Positions 45,409 through 57,103 of a stretch of 64,000 nucleotides of DNA are shown here, one piece after another. Made by a program: the position numbers and the translations under genes. The DNA is from Aquila chrysaetos chrysaetos. Lineage: Eukaryota; Chordata; Aves; Accipitriformes; Accipitridae. Numbering within the stretch: position 1 is the first letter of the stretch; each line of letters begins with the position of its first letter. The stretch is taken from positions 19,594,698 through 19,658,697 of the forward strand of contig NC_044024.1 of NCBI RefSeq assembly GCF_900496995.4. The letters are read 5' to 3'. The notes under the pieces were generated by a model. The model searched no databases and was not told where the DNA came from. It saw only the letters and a list, made by a program, of their open reading frames with translations.

Positions 45409-45853
45409 CTCCCTGCCCATGGGCGCCAGGAGCCCCCTTTAAGCTGAGACCCGGGCCTTGAGGGCCTGTCTGAGCTACCTCCCAGGGCACAGCAAGAGCC
45501 GGCTGCTCCCTGAAGGATGGGGAGCCAAGCACAGTAGCATGGCCAGCAGGGCAGCTAGCGTCTATCCCTACAGCACCTGAGCAAGGAGGGCAGGTCTAGA
45601 AATGGTAGCCAGGCTCCACTGACAGTCCAGGTCATCAGGTGAGTTTGTGGTAATGAAGCAGATCCAAGGTCAAGCCAATCCACAGGTCATAATCACATCT
45701 GGTGAGGGCAACCAGGATCAGGCACAGTCTGTTGATCAGCAGGCAGGTCCAGCGTTCAGCTGAGCTGAAGACCAGTCCTACAGCACAACTCAGGCAGGGA
45801 CTGAAGGTTCAGGGCTGAGCCCAAATGGGGCTCCTGGGCCTATGGGCAGGGAG
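45409..45853. repeat. Imperfect inverted repeat, possible non-autonomous DNA element
   Basis: The left arm (about 45409-45453) and the reverse complement of the right arm (about 45810-45853) share roughly 36 of 43 positions, including ctccctgcccat and ccaggagcccc. About 360 bp lie between them. The interior is GC-richer than its surroundings and rich in CAGG/AGGTC words. I cannot assign a family or find clear target duplications. Confidence 0.5.
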
Positions 45854-46929
45854 TGTGAGTGAAGGCCCCAGGTGAGGCTGGCCAGGATTATTAAGGCCTA
45901 TAAGTGCACTCAGGCTGCTAGCAAAACCATATGTCTCTTAACATAGCAGAAAATAGGCAATATTTTCCTTGTCTGTATTTCAAGCATCTTCCAAACAGTA
46001 GCGCTCTCAAACAGCTCTCCCTAGGCTTTTTCTGGTGTTCATGCAGGCTTCTATGAATGTGTCAGGGGTTTCCTTGTATCTTCCTTGTCTTGTTTCATGG
46101 TGTTTCTGCCTCTTACATCTCTTCCAAAATGCAGTTTACAACCCAGCCAATCTAACAGCAGTCTGAAAATGGTGGTCTCACTGCCTTTCTCCAGGTGGGA
46201 TCTTGCTCTGTACTGCCCTGTGGAAGCAACGCCATTCATCTTAATGTAAGGTGAGCAACATCAGCAAGGCTGAACCGGCAGAAAACTATGTCCCATCTTT
46301 TATAATTTTCCTGCTGGTTTAATGCTCTAAACAGACTTGCTATATGGTCATAAAAATGCCAGAAGTGATACAAAGAAAGCAGTGGGAGGAGTTCATAGCT
46401 AGGGGCAGGCAGGAGAGCAAGGCCTCCCTTCCAGTAACAGCTGGCTGCTGGGATGTGAGTAAAACCTGACTAAGGTCACACCCCGGCACATAATCAAGCT
46501 TCATCTACCACCACTATTTCTGTCTCTTGGGTCTCAAGTCAACTCACAAGGTGAAAACCTTCCACCACACATCTCTTGCGCACTTTTACTTATGGCCTGT
46601 GGTTTAATATGTGCCTCCTATTGTTTAAGTTGTCTTAACCATTTACCTGCTCCTTCATGTGGCCTAAGCTAAAGGAGAACATTGTACAGAGAAGCTGTTT
46701 TCCAAATCTTCTAGGAAGGACTTCGTTCAGTGAAGAAATGACTGTTGTTTCTGTGAAGTCTGCTGCCTGGCTGGAGTGGCTTGTTTGGCAGAGAAACCAC
46801 CTCTGCCAGTTTCCATTATTACATCTTCTGTTGCTGAGAATTCAGAAATGCCACCTCCGTTTGTACGTCAATGGTTATGTCCTTACAAGTAACTTTGGTT
46901 ATGTCCAGCAGCACAATTCTATGCATTCT

Positions 46930-49260
46930 TGCACTTACCTGTGCAGCCCTGTTTCATTCAGATCCTTTATCTCATAGGTTCCCTTCCAAAGTTTATCCAC
47001 TTCAGGATTCCAGATTTTTTCCTTCCTCATAGGATTAGAACAAAACCTAGGCCTCCTCCTCTGGAGTTTACAATATAGAAAGTACTTCTAAAATGAGCTC
47101 TTGGTTTATGTGTCACTCATTTGTAAACCAGGTTTTGCTGAAGATGTCATTTCCAAGGATGTCCATTGCTGCAGAGCTTTGTGGCAGTTGAGCAGATAAG
47201 AGCTGTCCAGCCCCTGCATGTAGCCATGCTCATGGCTACAAACATGTGCTTACCTTTTTCTGGCTCGGTTACAGGCACAAGCACATCCAAGCAATGTACT
47301 ATAATAGGTTTAACATTAAGTGTTCTTATAGAAAGGGGATTTCTTTTTTTTTTAATTCGTGGTGCAGGTTTCATATTCATGCATCAAATTTTCTGTATCG
47401 AGTTTTCATTTTGCCCAACAGGCAGTGTCAAGTTGCCAATAGGGTTTGCAAATACAAGACCTCATTCAGCATTGAAAACTATAACAAAATAGCTAATGTA
47501 TCCTTTGTACCTAGTTCAAAGAGCTGGTAGCTGTACAAATACTCATTTTTTTTTCCCATCTTGTATGCAATATTGCATTTTTAATTCCAGGTTTTAGCAA
47601 CCAACGCTTTACTGTGATACTGCAAAGGCTTCCAATATATATGGCTGTATTTCCCAACCACACAGGTTTTTTGCTAAACATTTTTTCGCTTGCTATCCGC
47701 TGTTTTTTTGGCTGTGTGTTCATTTTCTTAGTGGGAGAGCCAGGAGCTCTCACAGTTTGGTAAATTATGAAAGTGAGAAGACTGTCATCTCTTCGTGGAT
47801 GTGATGAGCCAGGTTTATGTGATCACATTAGAATGTGTTAATTTACTGAGCCTCATCAGGAACTTACTGCAAAGACACCTTAATTGCCTATATGGATACC
47901 TTTAGTCCTTTGCAACTTTGAAATTAAACATAGTGGCTCCTTCCCCCCACACCATGTTTCTGAGTTCCTGACCCCTTGCACTGTTACTGGTGTTTCTGCA
48001 GGTGAGCGGTGGGTTAGTTCAAGGTTCTAAAAAGCAAAAATTGAGCCCAACAAAAAGAGTTACTAGTGGGTTTTTTTTCAGATCAGCACAGCAAAACAAC
48101 TCAACTGCCCACACACACAAGGGCCAGTGCCAATACAGCAGCAAAACAGATACATGGCAAGATGGAGGGTGGGACTGCAGCCACACTAATTTGTATCAGT
48201 TTAAGCTACCATAAACCAGACTTTTATAAACAATGTTACAAGTGTGTATTCTGTCCTAAGTCCAGATTTTGCCCACCTACAAACTGATGTAATGCAGATT
48301 TAACAATGATCAGGGATTCCTTTGGAGGTCATGCAATAATTCCTGATGTAATGAGCTACGACTTTGCCAAAACCTGGAGCATTGTGTCAAGAGAGCCCCT
48401 CACCAGAAGAGACTGGTTTTGTTGAAGGTGAAAGGCATTTTTAAAGTGATTTTAGGTCAAAGCAAAAGCTGTCAAAAGAGGTTTTTCCAACCGAAATAAA
48501 TCTGAAGCTTCCTTTGCTGCTCACTGCAATGGCATCCTTTTCTCCCCTAACCTATGCAGTGGTTTTGCAATATTGAAAACCTGTAAATAACCTGCCCATT
48601 ACAGAGACAGAATCTTACAAAATTTTGAATATTTGCGAGTATCCAGCAAGAAGGCCAGTGCAGTACAGCCTTTAACTCTCTTTAATGATGGTTGAAATTC
48701 TTTCTTCACAAATTCTCTGCCCAAAATAAATTATCTCTTTCTTAAGAAAAAGCCTGTTTCTGTGGGTTTGATTTCACACTCTTATCCCTAAGCTGATCAC
48801 AGACTATTTGTAAATGTAACAGTTCTTGTTCAAAGCTTTTAGTATGCACCAGGATTTCCTTTAAATACAGGAAATGCACGGAAGGATGCTGTAAAGTACT
48901 GCCTCCATTAGCCTTGCAAACATGGCAGATGCATTGCATAAGACAAAAGCCATCACTTCAGTTGCCACAGGCTTTATCCTGCTGTGAAAATACTTTTAAT
49001 CCTGTCCTTTTAATCCGTTTTTACTTGCCAACATCCACTCACTACGGAAAACTAGATTGAACCTGTTATATTTTCCAGAGTACTATCCATTTCTGCTGAA
49101 GGATCTGTTAAACTAGCTGTTTTTCTGCCTTTCCCCTTGCTCCCCCATTTTTTTGCTATTTTGCTTCCCTGACTGCCTGGGCCTTCTTTCTTCCTCATCC
49201 TGTAATGATTCTTCCTTTTTTGTAACAGTCTCAAGCACACAGCTGCCATCAAAACAGTTC
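46930..49260 (-). mobile_element. Decayed Ty3/gypsy-type retrotransposon pol relic
   Basis: On the minus strand, broken by stops and frameshifts, pol landmarks appear in order. Reverse transcriptase: LENITGSI then FSVVSGCWQVK (about 49020-49090); CNASAMFARLMEAVL (about 48900-48945); YLKEILVHTKSFEQELLHLQ (about 48805-48870), where YLKE replaces the catalytic YxDD. A thumb and RNase H-like stretch follows (about 48330-48740). Integrase: the core entry LDVLVPVTEPEKGKHMFVAM (about 47230-47295) and a C-terminal KLWKGTYEI resembling GPY/F (about 46955-46995). The spacing from RT to integrase (about 1.5 kb) is normal, but the last part of the integrase core seems deleted. No LTRs, gag or protease were identified. 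It cannot be functional. Confidence 0.75.
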
Positions 49261-51933
49261 TTCCTTTCCTGCATTTACATTCTTCACACAGGGCAATCTT
49301 TTACACATGTAGTTCAGAAATCTGCTCTGTTTGCTGTAATACCCCCTACTCAATCATAATTAAATAAAGTAGTATTTCATTTTTCCTTTAATTACCCAGA
49401 AGGGGAGAGTATCCATTTCACCCACTGTTTTGCCATCTGCATGAAAATTTCTCACAAATCACAGTGTAAGAGGTAGGGTTCCTATAACTCTCAGAAACGC
49501 GTTTTGGGGCAACACAGAGAACAGAGCCAGACAGTGTCCAATGTTAATTTTCCTGTGTTCATTTTCTCATCACTCTGGAGTGTTTTCTGGTCTCAGTAAG
49601 AATATTTTCGGGAAGCCGAGACCCATCCTGCACTTCATGAGGAGCCTTCCACATTTGTGAGTCTGAAAACAGCTAGGTAGATTTTTTTCACTTAAACATA
49701 AAACTACAGACTTACTTTTCCACCTGTTTTTGCAGGCCTTATGGAGACCTTTCTTTAATCTTCATATCCAAACTTCAGGCTGCTCCAGATAGTTTGGAGT
49801 AAACTGGTTTCAGCAAATCCTCACTTTCAGGAGATTAAAATTAAAATTTAGTAGTAATTTGCTATTTCTGATCTGGAAGAGGCATGTCATAGTCTTGATG
49901 TCAAATAGATTATTTTGGATTTCTGGCTGTTACAGATTTGACTGTGTCTTATTACCAGAATCCATCAGCTGTGCACAGGTAAATTCCTCCAAATTGCCAA
50001 ATCAGTAGACCCTCTCACACGTGGGCTGAGTAGTATTCATCACTGTTATATATGAAAAAGGAAGTAAGTTTTTCTTAGCTTCTAAAAGTAAGAAAGACAA
50101 TTAGAAAAGAAATTTTAGCCTTTAAAAAAAAACATCTTCTCTACTTCTGTATCTCCTCCCTCAGCCACAAAGATTATTTGCTGACCTTGAGGGGCCATTG
50201 ATAAAACTACCCCACAAGGAAATCCTCAGAAAATGGTTGATACCGATGCATATGTAGAGAGTAACAGCCGCAGCTTGCTTGACCAGCTATGTAGGCATCA
50301 TAAGATTGTTTACTAGTCCACAAACAGAAGCTGAAAAGTAGCAAAAGTGCAATTTTTAATGTGTGCTTCTGTGGATGACAGAGAAGAGAGAAACCTATGT
50401 TCTGGCAAAAGTGCCAGGCCAGAGGTTTGTACCAAAGTGGGGCTCTGTTTGTTACCACCCCCACTTTAGAAAAAGGCAGCTGTACATTTGCAAATAAGTA
50501 CGCTATTCAGCAGAACGCCAGCTCTTCCACCAGTTACTTTCCTGAACAGGAGACTTTCCTATGAGATGCTGAATGTCTGCTGCTGTTTCCCAGAGGAGAT
50601 TAGTGCCAGAGGGCGTTGGTCTGTTTTCTGAAAAGGATTGACAAGAGTTCTGCCTATGTGTCATGAGAGCTTTTGGTAAAATTAGATTCTGCCCTGTCCA
50701 TAACAATAAAGGCCATACCCACATGCAGCTTACATAGTTCATATACTTCCTGGAGCAAAACCACAGCAACGTTCAACTGTCTGTTTTCTCTTTTTATTTT
50801 CATAATGGGTCCTGCTTCAAAAGCAGGTACCTGACCGTTGGGTCCCGCTGCCATTGAGAGCCTGTGGGTGACTGAGTACGCAGCCCCGTTCAGGCAGAAT
50901 ATATTCGTCAGTTAAGCAGTGTAGTGCAGACAGGGTTGGCATCATTCTGTGCCAGTGGTCAGGCTCCAGTTTTTTTAGTTAATTGTTTAAACAACAACAA
51001 ATCATGTTGCTCTGATGATCTGTGTGCATTTCTCTATTATTAGACCTGATTTGTATGGTGAGGACAGGCTACTGAAAGAAAGAGAAGAGAAGGGGCTGAA
51101 TTATCCCCTGTGACTTTGCTGAATTTGTCCTTGTGAATGGAAAGAGAGTGAAATATTTGTCTGCAGGGGGGAGCAGAGTGGTAACTGTCAGGAACAGCTG
51201 GAACATATATACTGTGTCATGTCTTTTGGTGGTACTGGACTTTTCTGCTTGCTGTGGGAATGCTGCAGAGGCATGTTAGCATTTTGCTGAGTAAGTGTGG
51301 TGCGAGCTCCGTATGTAAACAGGGATTAGTTACTAGATGAGAGAAAAGGGCTGTTCTCCCAGGGCTATGGCTGTCACTTGCATGCACCTCAGCCTTCACA
51401 ACCCCTGCGGGGTTTTGTAAATTAAATGTGGGGCTAGATTCTGGGAAAAATATATGCTTGAGGGAATGTCAGTCTAGATAACTCCGGTGTGTCCTCCTGC
51501 CTTGATACCTATAAATTTGTGAACAAAATAAATCCTCCTGATTCTTCCCATCCTCTCCATCCCGATTATTCTTCTGTCCACAGGGGAGCAAGGACTTTCA
51601 CTGCTCTCAATATTAATAATAACACCACCAGTTGCTCTGCAACATGGAAATGGGCAAGCTTACATAGAACACTTACTTTAAATCAGTTGCCTGTAGGGTC
51701 CTGAAGGAATTTCCCATCAAATGCAATTAGCCAATTTGTTCTCCCCTGTTTTATTAGTAGTGCACTGTTTTTCTCTGAAACATCAGTAACCTACATTACA
51801 AAAAGAGAGGAGCATCACGAGCAGAGAATTCCTCTTAGGTATCTGGCTGATCTGAATTGCACACACATTCAGGGTCAAACTGATAATGCTTACTCTGATC
51901 TTTGCTAGTGGCACATAAGAGGTTAATCTGGTG
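49261..51933. other. Intergenic between the gypsy relic and the solo LTR
   Basis: Short open frames on the minus strand (for example 50464-50207 and 50854-50654) might include gag or protease remains of the relic, but I could not identify any motif. No gene seen. Confidence 0.5.
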
Positions 51934-51938
51934 AGGAC
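51934..51938. repeat. Target-site duplication, left (AGGAC)
   Basis: Five bases directly before the TG of the solo LTR, repeated exactly after its terminal CA. Confidence 0.85.
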
Positions 51939-53004
51939 TGCATTGGGTTTGCATGGCAAGGTTTTGGTAGTGGGGGGCTACAGGGGTGGCTTCTGTGAGA
52001 AGCCGCTAGAAGCTTCCCCCATGTCCAATAGAGCCAATGCCAAGATGCTCAGCTGGCCAAAGCTGAGCCCATCAGCAATGGTGGTAGCCCCTCTGCAATA
52101 ACATATTTAAGAAGGGGGAAAAAAAACCTGCGCAACACCAGTGGCAGTCAAAAGAGAGCAGTGAGAAGATGTGAGAGAAACAACCCTGCAGACCCCCAGG
52201 TCACTGAAGACGGAGGGGAGGAGGTGCTCCAGACGCCGGAGCAGAGATTCCCCTGCAGCCCGTGGGGAAGACCACAGCGAGGCAGGCTGTCCCCCTGCAG
52301 CCCAGGGAGGTCCACAGTGGAGCAGATCTCCACCTGCAGCCCAGGCAGGACCCCACGCCGGAGCAGTTGGATGTGCCTGAAGGAGACTGACCAGGTGGAG
52401 AGCCTGTGCTGCAGCAAGTTTGCTGGCAGGACTTGTGACCCCAGGGGAGACCCACGCTGGAGCAGTCTGTGCCTGAAGGACTGCACCCCGTGGAAGGGAC
52501 CCACACTGGAGCAATTTGTGAAGAACTGCAGCCCATGGGAAGGACCCACACTGGAGAAGTTCATGGAGGACTGTCTCCTGTGGGAGAGACCCTACGCTGG
52601 AGCAGGGGAAGAGTGTGAGGAGGAAGGAGAGGCAGAGACAACATGCGATGAACTGATTGCAACCCCCATTCCCCGTCCCCCTGTGCTGCTCAGGGGAGAA
52701 CAGGTAGAGAACTCGGCAGTGGAGTTGAGCCTGGGAAGAAGAGAGGGGTGGGGGGAAGGTGTTTTAAGATTTAGTTTTTATTTCTCATTATCCTACTCTG
52801 ATTTGATTGGAAATAAATTAAGCAAATTTCCCCCAAGTTGAGTCTGTTTTGCCCATGATGGTAATTGCTGAGTGATCTCTCCGTGTCCTTGTCTTGACTC
52901 ATGAGCCTTTCGTTATATTTTCTCTCCCCTGTCCAGTTGAAGAGGGGGAGTGATTGAGTGGCTTTGGTGGGCACCTGGTATCCAGCCAGGCTCAACAAAC
53001 CACA
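51939..53004 (+). mobile_element. Solo LTR of an avian endogenous retrovirus (ERVL-like)
   Basis: A 1066-bp unit starting TGCATTGGG and ending AACCACA, flanked by the same 5 bp (AGGAC), so its borders are seen directly. It has a TATA-like tatttaa (52104-52110) and AATAAA (52812-52817) followed by a GT/T-rich stretch. No internal retroviral sequence or second LTR is next to it, so it is a recombinational solo LTR. I recognise the family as one common in neoavian genomes. The zebra finch LTR5-type name is from memory and needs checking. A 5-bp duplication fits class III (ERVL). Confidence 0.9.
52210..52610 (+). repeat. Degenerate internal repeats in the LTR
   Basis: Words such as ctggagcag, cctgcagccc and gtggaaggaccca recur every 30-60 bp, giving a minisatellite-like core. 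This keeps a 226-codon frame (52161-52841) open, with a recurrent Cys/Trp/Pro pattern. I do not regard that frame as a gene. Confidence 0.6.
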
Positions 53005-53009
53005 AGGAC
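53005..53009. repeat. Target-site duplication, right (AGGAC)
   Basis: Exact copy of the five bases that precede the LTR. Confidence 0.85.
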
Positions 53010-56000
53010 AAACACTCTGGCATGATCCAAATAAAGACAGATTCTTGAAATTTGATTGAGACATATCAGAACATGAGTGACGTGTACAATTTGTGTAGAA
53101 AAGAGAATTATTTTTTCAATTTTATGTTTTACATTTTTTTTTTTTTTACTTTCTCTGTAATTATGTCTACAGTTCATATCCATGAAGGCTTCTCAGCTTA
53201 TGACTTTAATCTAGGAAGTGTCACAGCAAGAAAAAAATTCTGTCTTGTCAGACTTTGAAGATTTGCTAAGATTGGCTCTGATCTCATAGAGAAAAAGAAT
53301 TTTATCCTAACTGCAGGATATTTTGGTTTGGGTTTTTAAAATGGTCAGTCATTTTTGAGAACATTCCTGTAGCTCTGCCTGCAGCAGATTTGGAGAGGCA
53401 GGTACCACTGGCTGAAGTTATTGTTACCAAGCAAAATCTGATCTCTTTCAAGGTAACCATGTGATATGTTTAAAATAAAAGCTTAAAAAGTGAGACAAAT
53501 AAACTTAAGCAAGCATATGTAATTTTACACTTTCAAACCTTTCAGCATTGCAATAATATTAAGAAAATATTAAAAAAAAAACCTGTTTAAATTGTGTTTT
53601 GCCAGTGATTTCAGCATATGTATTCAAAACATACTTGAAGTCCGAAACTAAATGCTAATGGATAAATGCAAAAAGTGGAACTAAAATAGAACACACCAAG
53701 GGTTTCGCAGAAAAGTTCAGCTAAAATAAATTTTTCTTTGCTCTTCTTTCCCTTCACTTTCCATTCTGTTTCCAGCCTCAGCTCACTCCCCATATATGTC
53801 TTCAACTGTAAGATTTTTAAAACAAAGCCCCTGTCATTCACCATCATGATGAAGGATTTAAGTAAAGAATTTTATAATTTAAAAGTGGTTGAAAAATTTG
53901 TGCTTGGAACATGACAAAAACGAAATCCCACTTCTTCCATCAGGGCTAGATGCCATTCATTTTTAAGCCTGCTATTGTCAAACATATACGGGAGTGACAC
54001 GTTATCAGCACAATGAAAATCATTAGGGTAAGAAAATAACTTTATTTGCTCTTTTAATGTTTGGAGCACAAATACCAAGAAAGCACAGCAGCTTTCATAA
54101 CAAACATGTTAACCCCCACATGCTCTGCTTAATTATGATTTCTGGCTTCCTGTATTTCCCCTCAGGCTACTGGCACCATAAGTAAACTGGCACAGATTTT
54201 ATTTATTCTGAATATGCTGAGCTGCAACGTACAAGTAGTTTGGCAGGTGCTTCACAAGCAGCTGAGCCGTTACAGCAGCGAGGACAGGAGCCGTCTGACA
54301 GAGGAGCGACACATCTAGTAGGGAACAGAATCACTGTACCCCTCCCTGTCACCATGGCTACCACTCAGCAGGCGTTTTTTGGGCAGAAGTGCCAATTTAA
54401 GCAACTGCTGATTTCTTATTACTGCCCCTGCATTACCCCCTCCATTGGTCAGTTACGAGTGTGTAGTAGGCCACAGCATTTATCAGATCAGGAAACTAGT
54501 CCTGATCCAGCTGGAAAATAGTCTCTTTTTTTTGACTCATTCTTTTCCAGACAGTCAGTTTTCTGATTCAGTTAATTACGTAGCCATACAAATATACTGT
54601 GCCTGTGTAATGGAGGGGATGGCAGAAGGGCAAGGACAAGTGGCTTAAGAGATGGGGACTGCTGGTGATTTAAGCAGCATTATCACTGAGTGCAAGCAGA
54701 GATGGAGCCAGAGCTCTGTTTAAGGCTGTGGTTTGGTATTCAGTATTTAGGTCCCTTTGGCAGTCCAGGTTCCTCGCTACCCTGTCCTGCCCTCTCCCCA
54801 TCTCCTCTGCTGCCTTGTTGCAAGTGGTTATGTAGCTGCACAAGGAACCTGACAGGGGAACCCATCTGTCTGAAGAATGATCCAGTAAAAAATGGGTATT
54901 TTTATGACACTGCAGGGATAACACATGAAGTATATCACAATTCATTTTATTTTGGCAGACTAATGTTTTAAAGCCTTCAGGTTTAAGGCTATTGTATCTG
55001 TCAGAGTGACACAGTCAAGTCACATGTGGAAGGAAAGTGTGACTTTCCTTCCCTAAATAAGTTCCATGGCTGGATGTGTCTCTCCAAGGAGAAGCATTAC
55101 AAAGTGTTGTCTACAAACCTGCTGTTAAACATGTGAAGTTGTTAAAATACCACTGTGGATAAAGGATATATGGAGCTGAGTGAAGGTGGTAGTAGTAGAA
55201 TGTCAGGTTGGGAATTAAATAATATTGCAAGGCTGCATGAAAGTCACTTAATCTCAAACAGAAACCTATCTAGAGAAGTCAGAGGACATTTGAAATAAAT
55301 TGTTTATGGTTTACCCATGACAGTTTTCATTTTTCATGTATGGTAAGATTCTTTTAAGACCAGTGATAATGTGAAGCACTATCAACAGGGATGCTGTGAG
55401 TTTATACAGATTTATTTATACAGTTATGTAAATGTAGCTAGGGCACATATTTATACATTATACGCCGTTTATAGTACATATTATATTGAATACAATAAAT
55501 ACATATTGCTACAACATTTTTGCTTAAAATCTTGGAAAAAACTAAGCATGGCTTCCAGTTTGTTAGATTCCAGCAGTGACACCGCAAGCCGTTGTGAGCC
55601 TGCCCTGCCGAAGAGCGCCAGCACGGATGTGAAAAATTCTGTGAAAACGTTAAACTCTCACCCAGGCCTGATACCACTAACCACACCTCGCAGAGTCAGG
55701 CTCCACCGCATGTGCTGTGCCTAGGCAGAGGCATATGGGACTCCTCAGAAATGACAGACTCATAAAATCCAGCGAAGAATCACTGCATCCACTTTAAATC
55801 TAAGTCAAAGTTATAAGCAACTTCTTAAGAATGAAAACAAGCTGCCCTGTCCTTGAAAAGCCAGGAGTTTCCCATCCTGGAGAGAGGCACTAACTCCAAG
55901 GATATCAGCAATGTTATGCACTCTGTGGTCATATTTTTTAGTTCTGACAGTGGGATGGCAACCTGTCTGCCTGAAGTCACTTCTGAAAAAGTCTGTTTCT

Positions 56001-56100
56001 AAAAAAGCTGCAGTGATGTGACCAGAAGAATCAAGTTTATTCATAGTAAATTCATACAGGGGACCAAAACCCGCTGAAAACCTAGTTAAGTCCACAAACC
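53010..56100. other. Intergenic between the LTR and the GAB CpG island
   Basis: AT-rich with small uncharacteristic open frames. A T run lies at about 53134-53148. No gene, tRNA or named repeat recognised. Confidence 0.55.
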
Positions 56101-56411
56101 AAAGACGCTTGGAAGTAGCGGACCAGGCGGACGGTGGAAGGTGAAGCGGACACTTCAGTGCGGACAGAGCACAGCCGATGTGCGGACCGGCACCGCCACC
56201 GCTCCGCCGGCGCTTCCTGCGCCTCCATGGCCAGGCCGAAGCCCTTCTCCTGCCGCCGAGGCCAACCCCGCCTGGGGCACCGCTCCGAGACAGCCCTTCA
56301 TCGGGGCCACCGCAGTCCCCGCTCCTCCCGGGGCTCCCAAACCTCAGCCGTGGTGCTCGCTCCCCCTGTTCCCCCGGGGCAGGGGGCCGTCGGCATCCCC
56401 GGGGCGCCGGG

Positions 56412-56700
56412 CAGCCCCCCGCGGAGCGCGGAGCCGGGCTGCCCCCGCGGAGCTCGGAGCCCCCCAGAGCCGCGGAGCCGGGCTGCCCCCGCGGAGCCGG
56501 GCTGCCCCCCGCGGAGCTCGGAGCCGGGCTGCTCCTCAGGACCGCAGAGCCGGGCTGCCCCCCGCGGAGCCCGGAGCCCCCCCAGAGCCGCGGAGCCGGG
56601 CTGCCCCCCGCGGAGCCGGGAGCCGGGCTGCTCCTCAGGGCCGCAGAGCCGGGCTGCCCCCCCGCGGAGCCGGGAGCCGGGCTGCCCCCGCGGGGTGGTG
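56412..56700 (+). repeat. GC-rich minisatellite in the GAB CpG island
   Basis: About a dozen diverged copies of a unit near 20-25 bp built on gagccgggctgccccccgcg. Some are arranged in a longer unit with gctcctcagg and ccgcagagccg (compare about 56521-56570 and 56611-56665). Confidence 0.85.
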
Positions 56701-56802
56701 CGGCGGCCGGCGGGGCCGGGCGCGGGAGCCGCCCGCTGGCGGCGGCGGTGGCGGTGGGTGTCGCAGCCGCCGGCTGCGTGGCGGCGAGCCCCGGCCGCCC
56801 AT

Positions 56803-56808
56803 CACGTG
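56803..56808. promoter_or_regulatory. E-box CACGTG
   Basis: atcacgtgct in the GAB CpG island, a palindromic E-box of the USF/MYC/TFE type with the favourable T at its 5' flank. It lies about 225 bp upstream of the start codon. Confidence 0.45.
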
Positions 56809-56954
56809 CTCGGTGTGTTGCATTGTGTTTGCGGCGGAGGGAGGGCTGGCCGTGTCAGTGATCAATGTCATGACTTCCTCCTCGGGCTGGAGCGGTATCA
56901 GAGCACAGCTGAAGGAAGCTGATTACTGCTGGTTTCAAATCGGCTGGGAACAAT

Positions 56955-56984
56955 ACACACGCACGCACACGCACGCACACACGC
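56955..56984 (+). repeat. CA/CG microsatellite in the GAB leader
   Basis: Alternating cacacgcacg units over about 30 bp, 50 bp upstream of the GAB start codon. Confidence 0.85.
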
Positions 56985-57031
56985 AGCCCGCACCCTGGCT
57001 CCCGCGTCGCCGCTCCGCGCCGGGGGGGAAG

Positions 57032-57103
57032 ATGAGCTCGGGGGACGTCGTCTGCACTGGATGGCTCATTAAATCACCCCCCGAGAAGAAACTCAAGAGA
57101 TAC
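57032..57103 (+). CDS. GAB3: GAB-family docking protein, first coding exon (GAB3 most likely); gene continues beyond the window
   Basis: GAB proteins are cytoplasmic docking adaptors: a PH domain binds membrane phosphoinositides, and tyrosine-phosphorylated tails recruit SHP2, PI3K and GRB2. This exon has 24 codons, starts in a good context (agATGa after a purine-rich leader) and reads MSSGDVVCTGWLIKSPPEKK then LKRY, the start of the PH domain. It ends at TAC/gtaagt, where I recall GAB genes having their first intron. The hydrophobic residue 13 (I, V in GAB3 from memory; R in GAB1 and GAB2), plus GD and CTGW, favour GAB3. EKKLKRY is closer to GAB1. SMARCA1 as neighbour also supports GAB3, since both are X-linked in human. 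Family is secure; the paralogue is not. No further exon was seen to 64000. Confidence 0.7.

Larger units (their letters stand above)
56100..57060 (+). promoter_or_regulatory. CpG island, promoter and 5' leader of the GAB-family gene
   Basis: About 1 kb of very high GC and CpG ending at the GAB start codon. It contains the minisatellite and the E-box listed separately. All three plus frames are open for 227-392 codons because stop codons are absent in this composition. The frame at 56141 is open into the GAB exon, so a longer N-terminus cannot be excluded by stops alone. The conserved family start is at 57032. Transcription probably starts between the minisatellite and about 56900. Confidence 0.8.

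Noticed and set aside
46657..46977. 106-codon plus-strand frame
   Set aside because: It lies antisense to the integrase C-terminal remains of the gypsy relic and has no independent support.
52107..52564. Minus-strand frames of 116-138 codons in the LTR
   Set aside because: They mirror the repeat-driven openness of the LTR and have no resemblance to known proteins.
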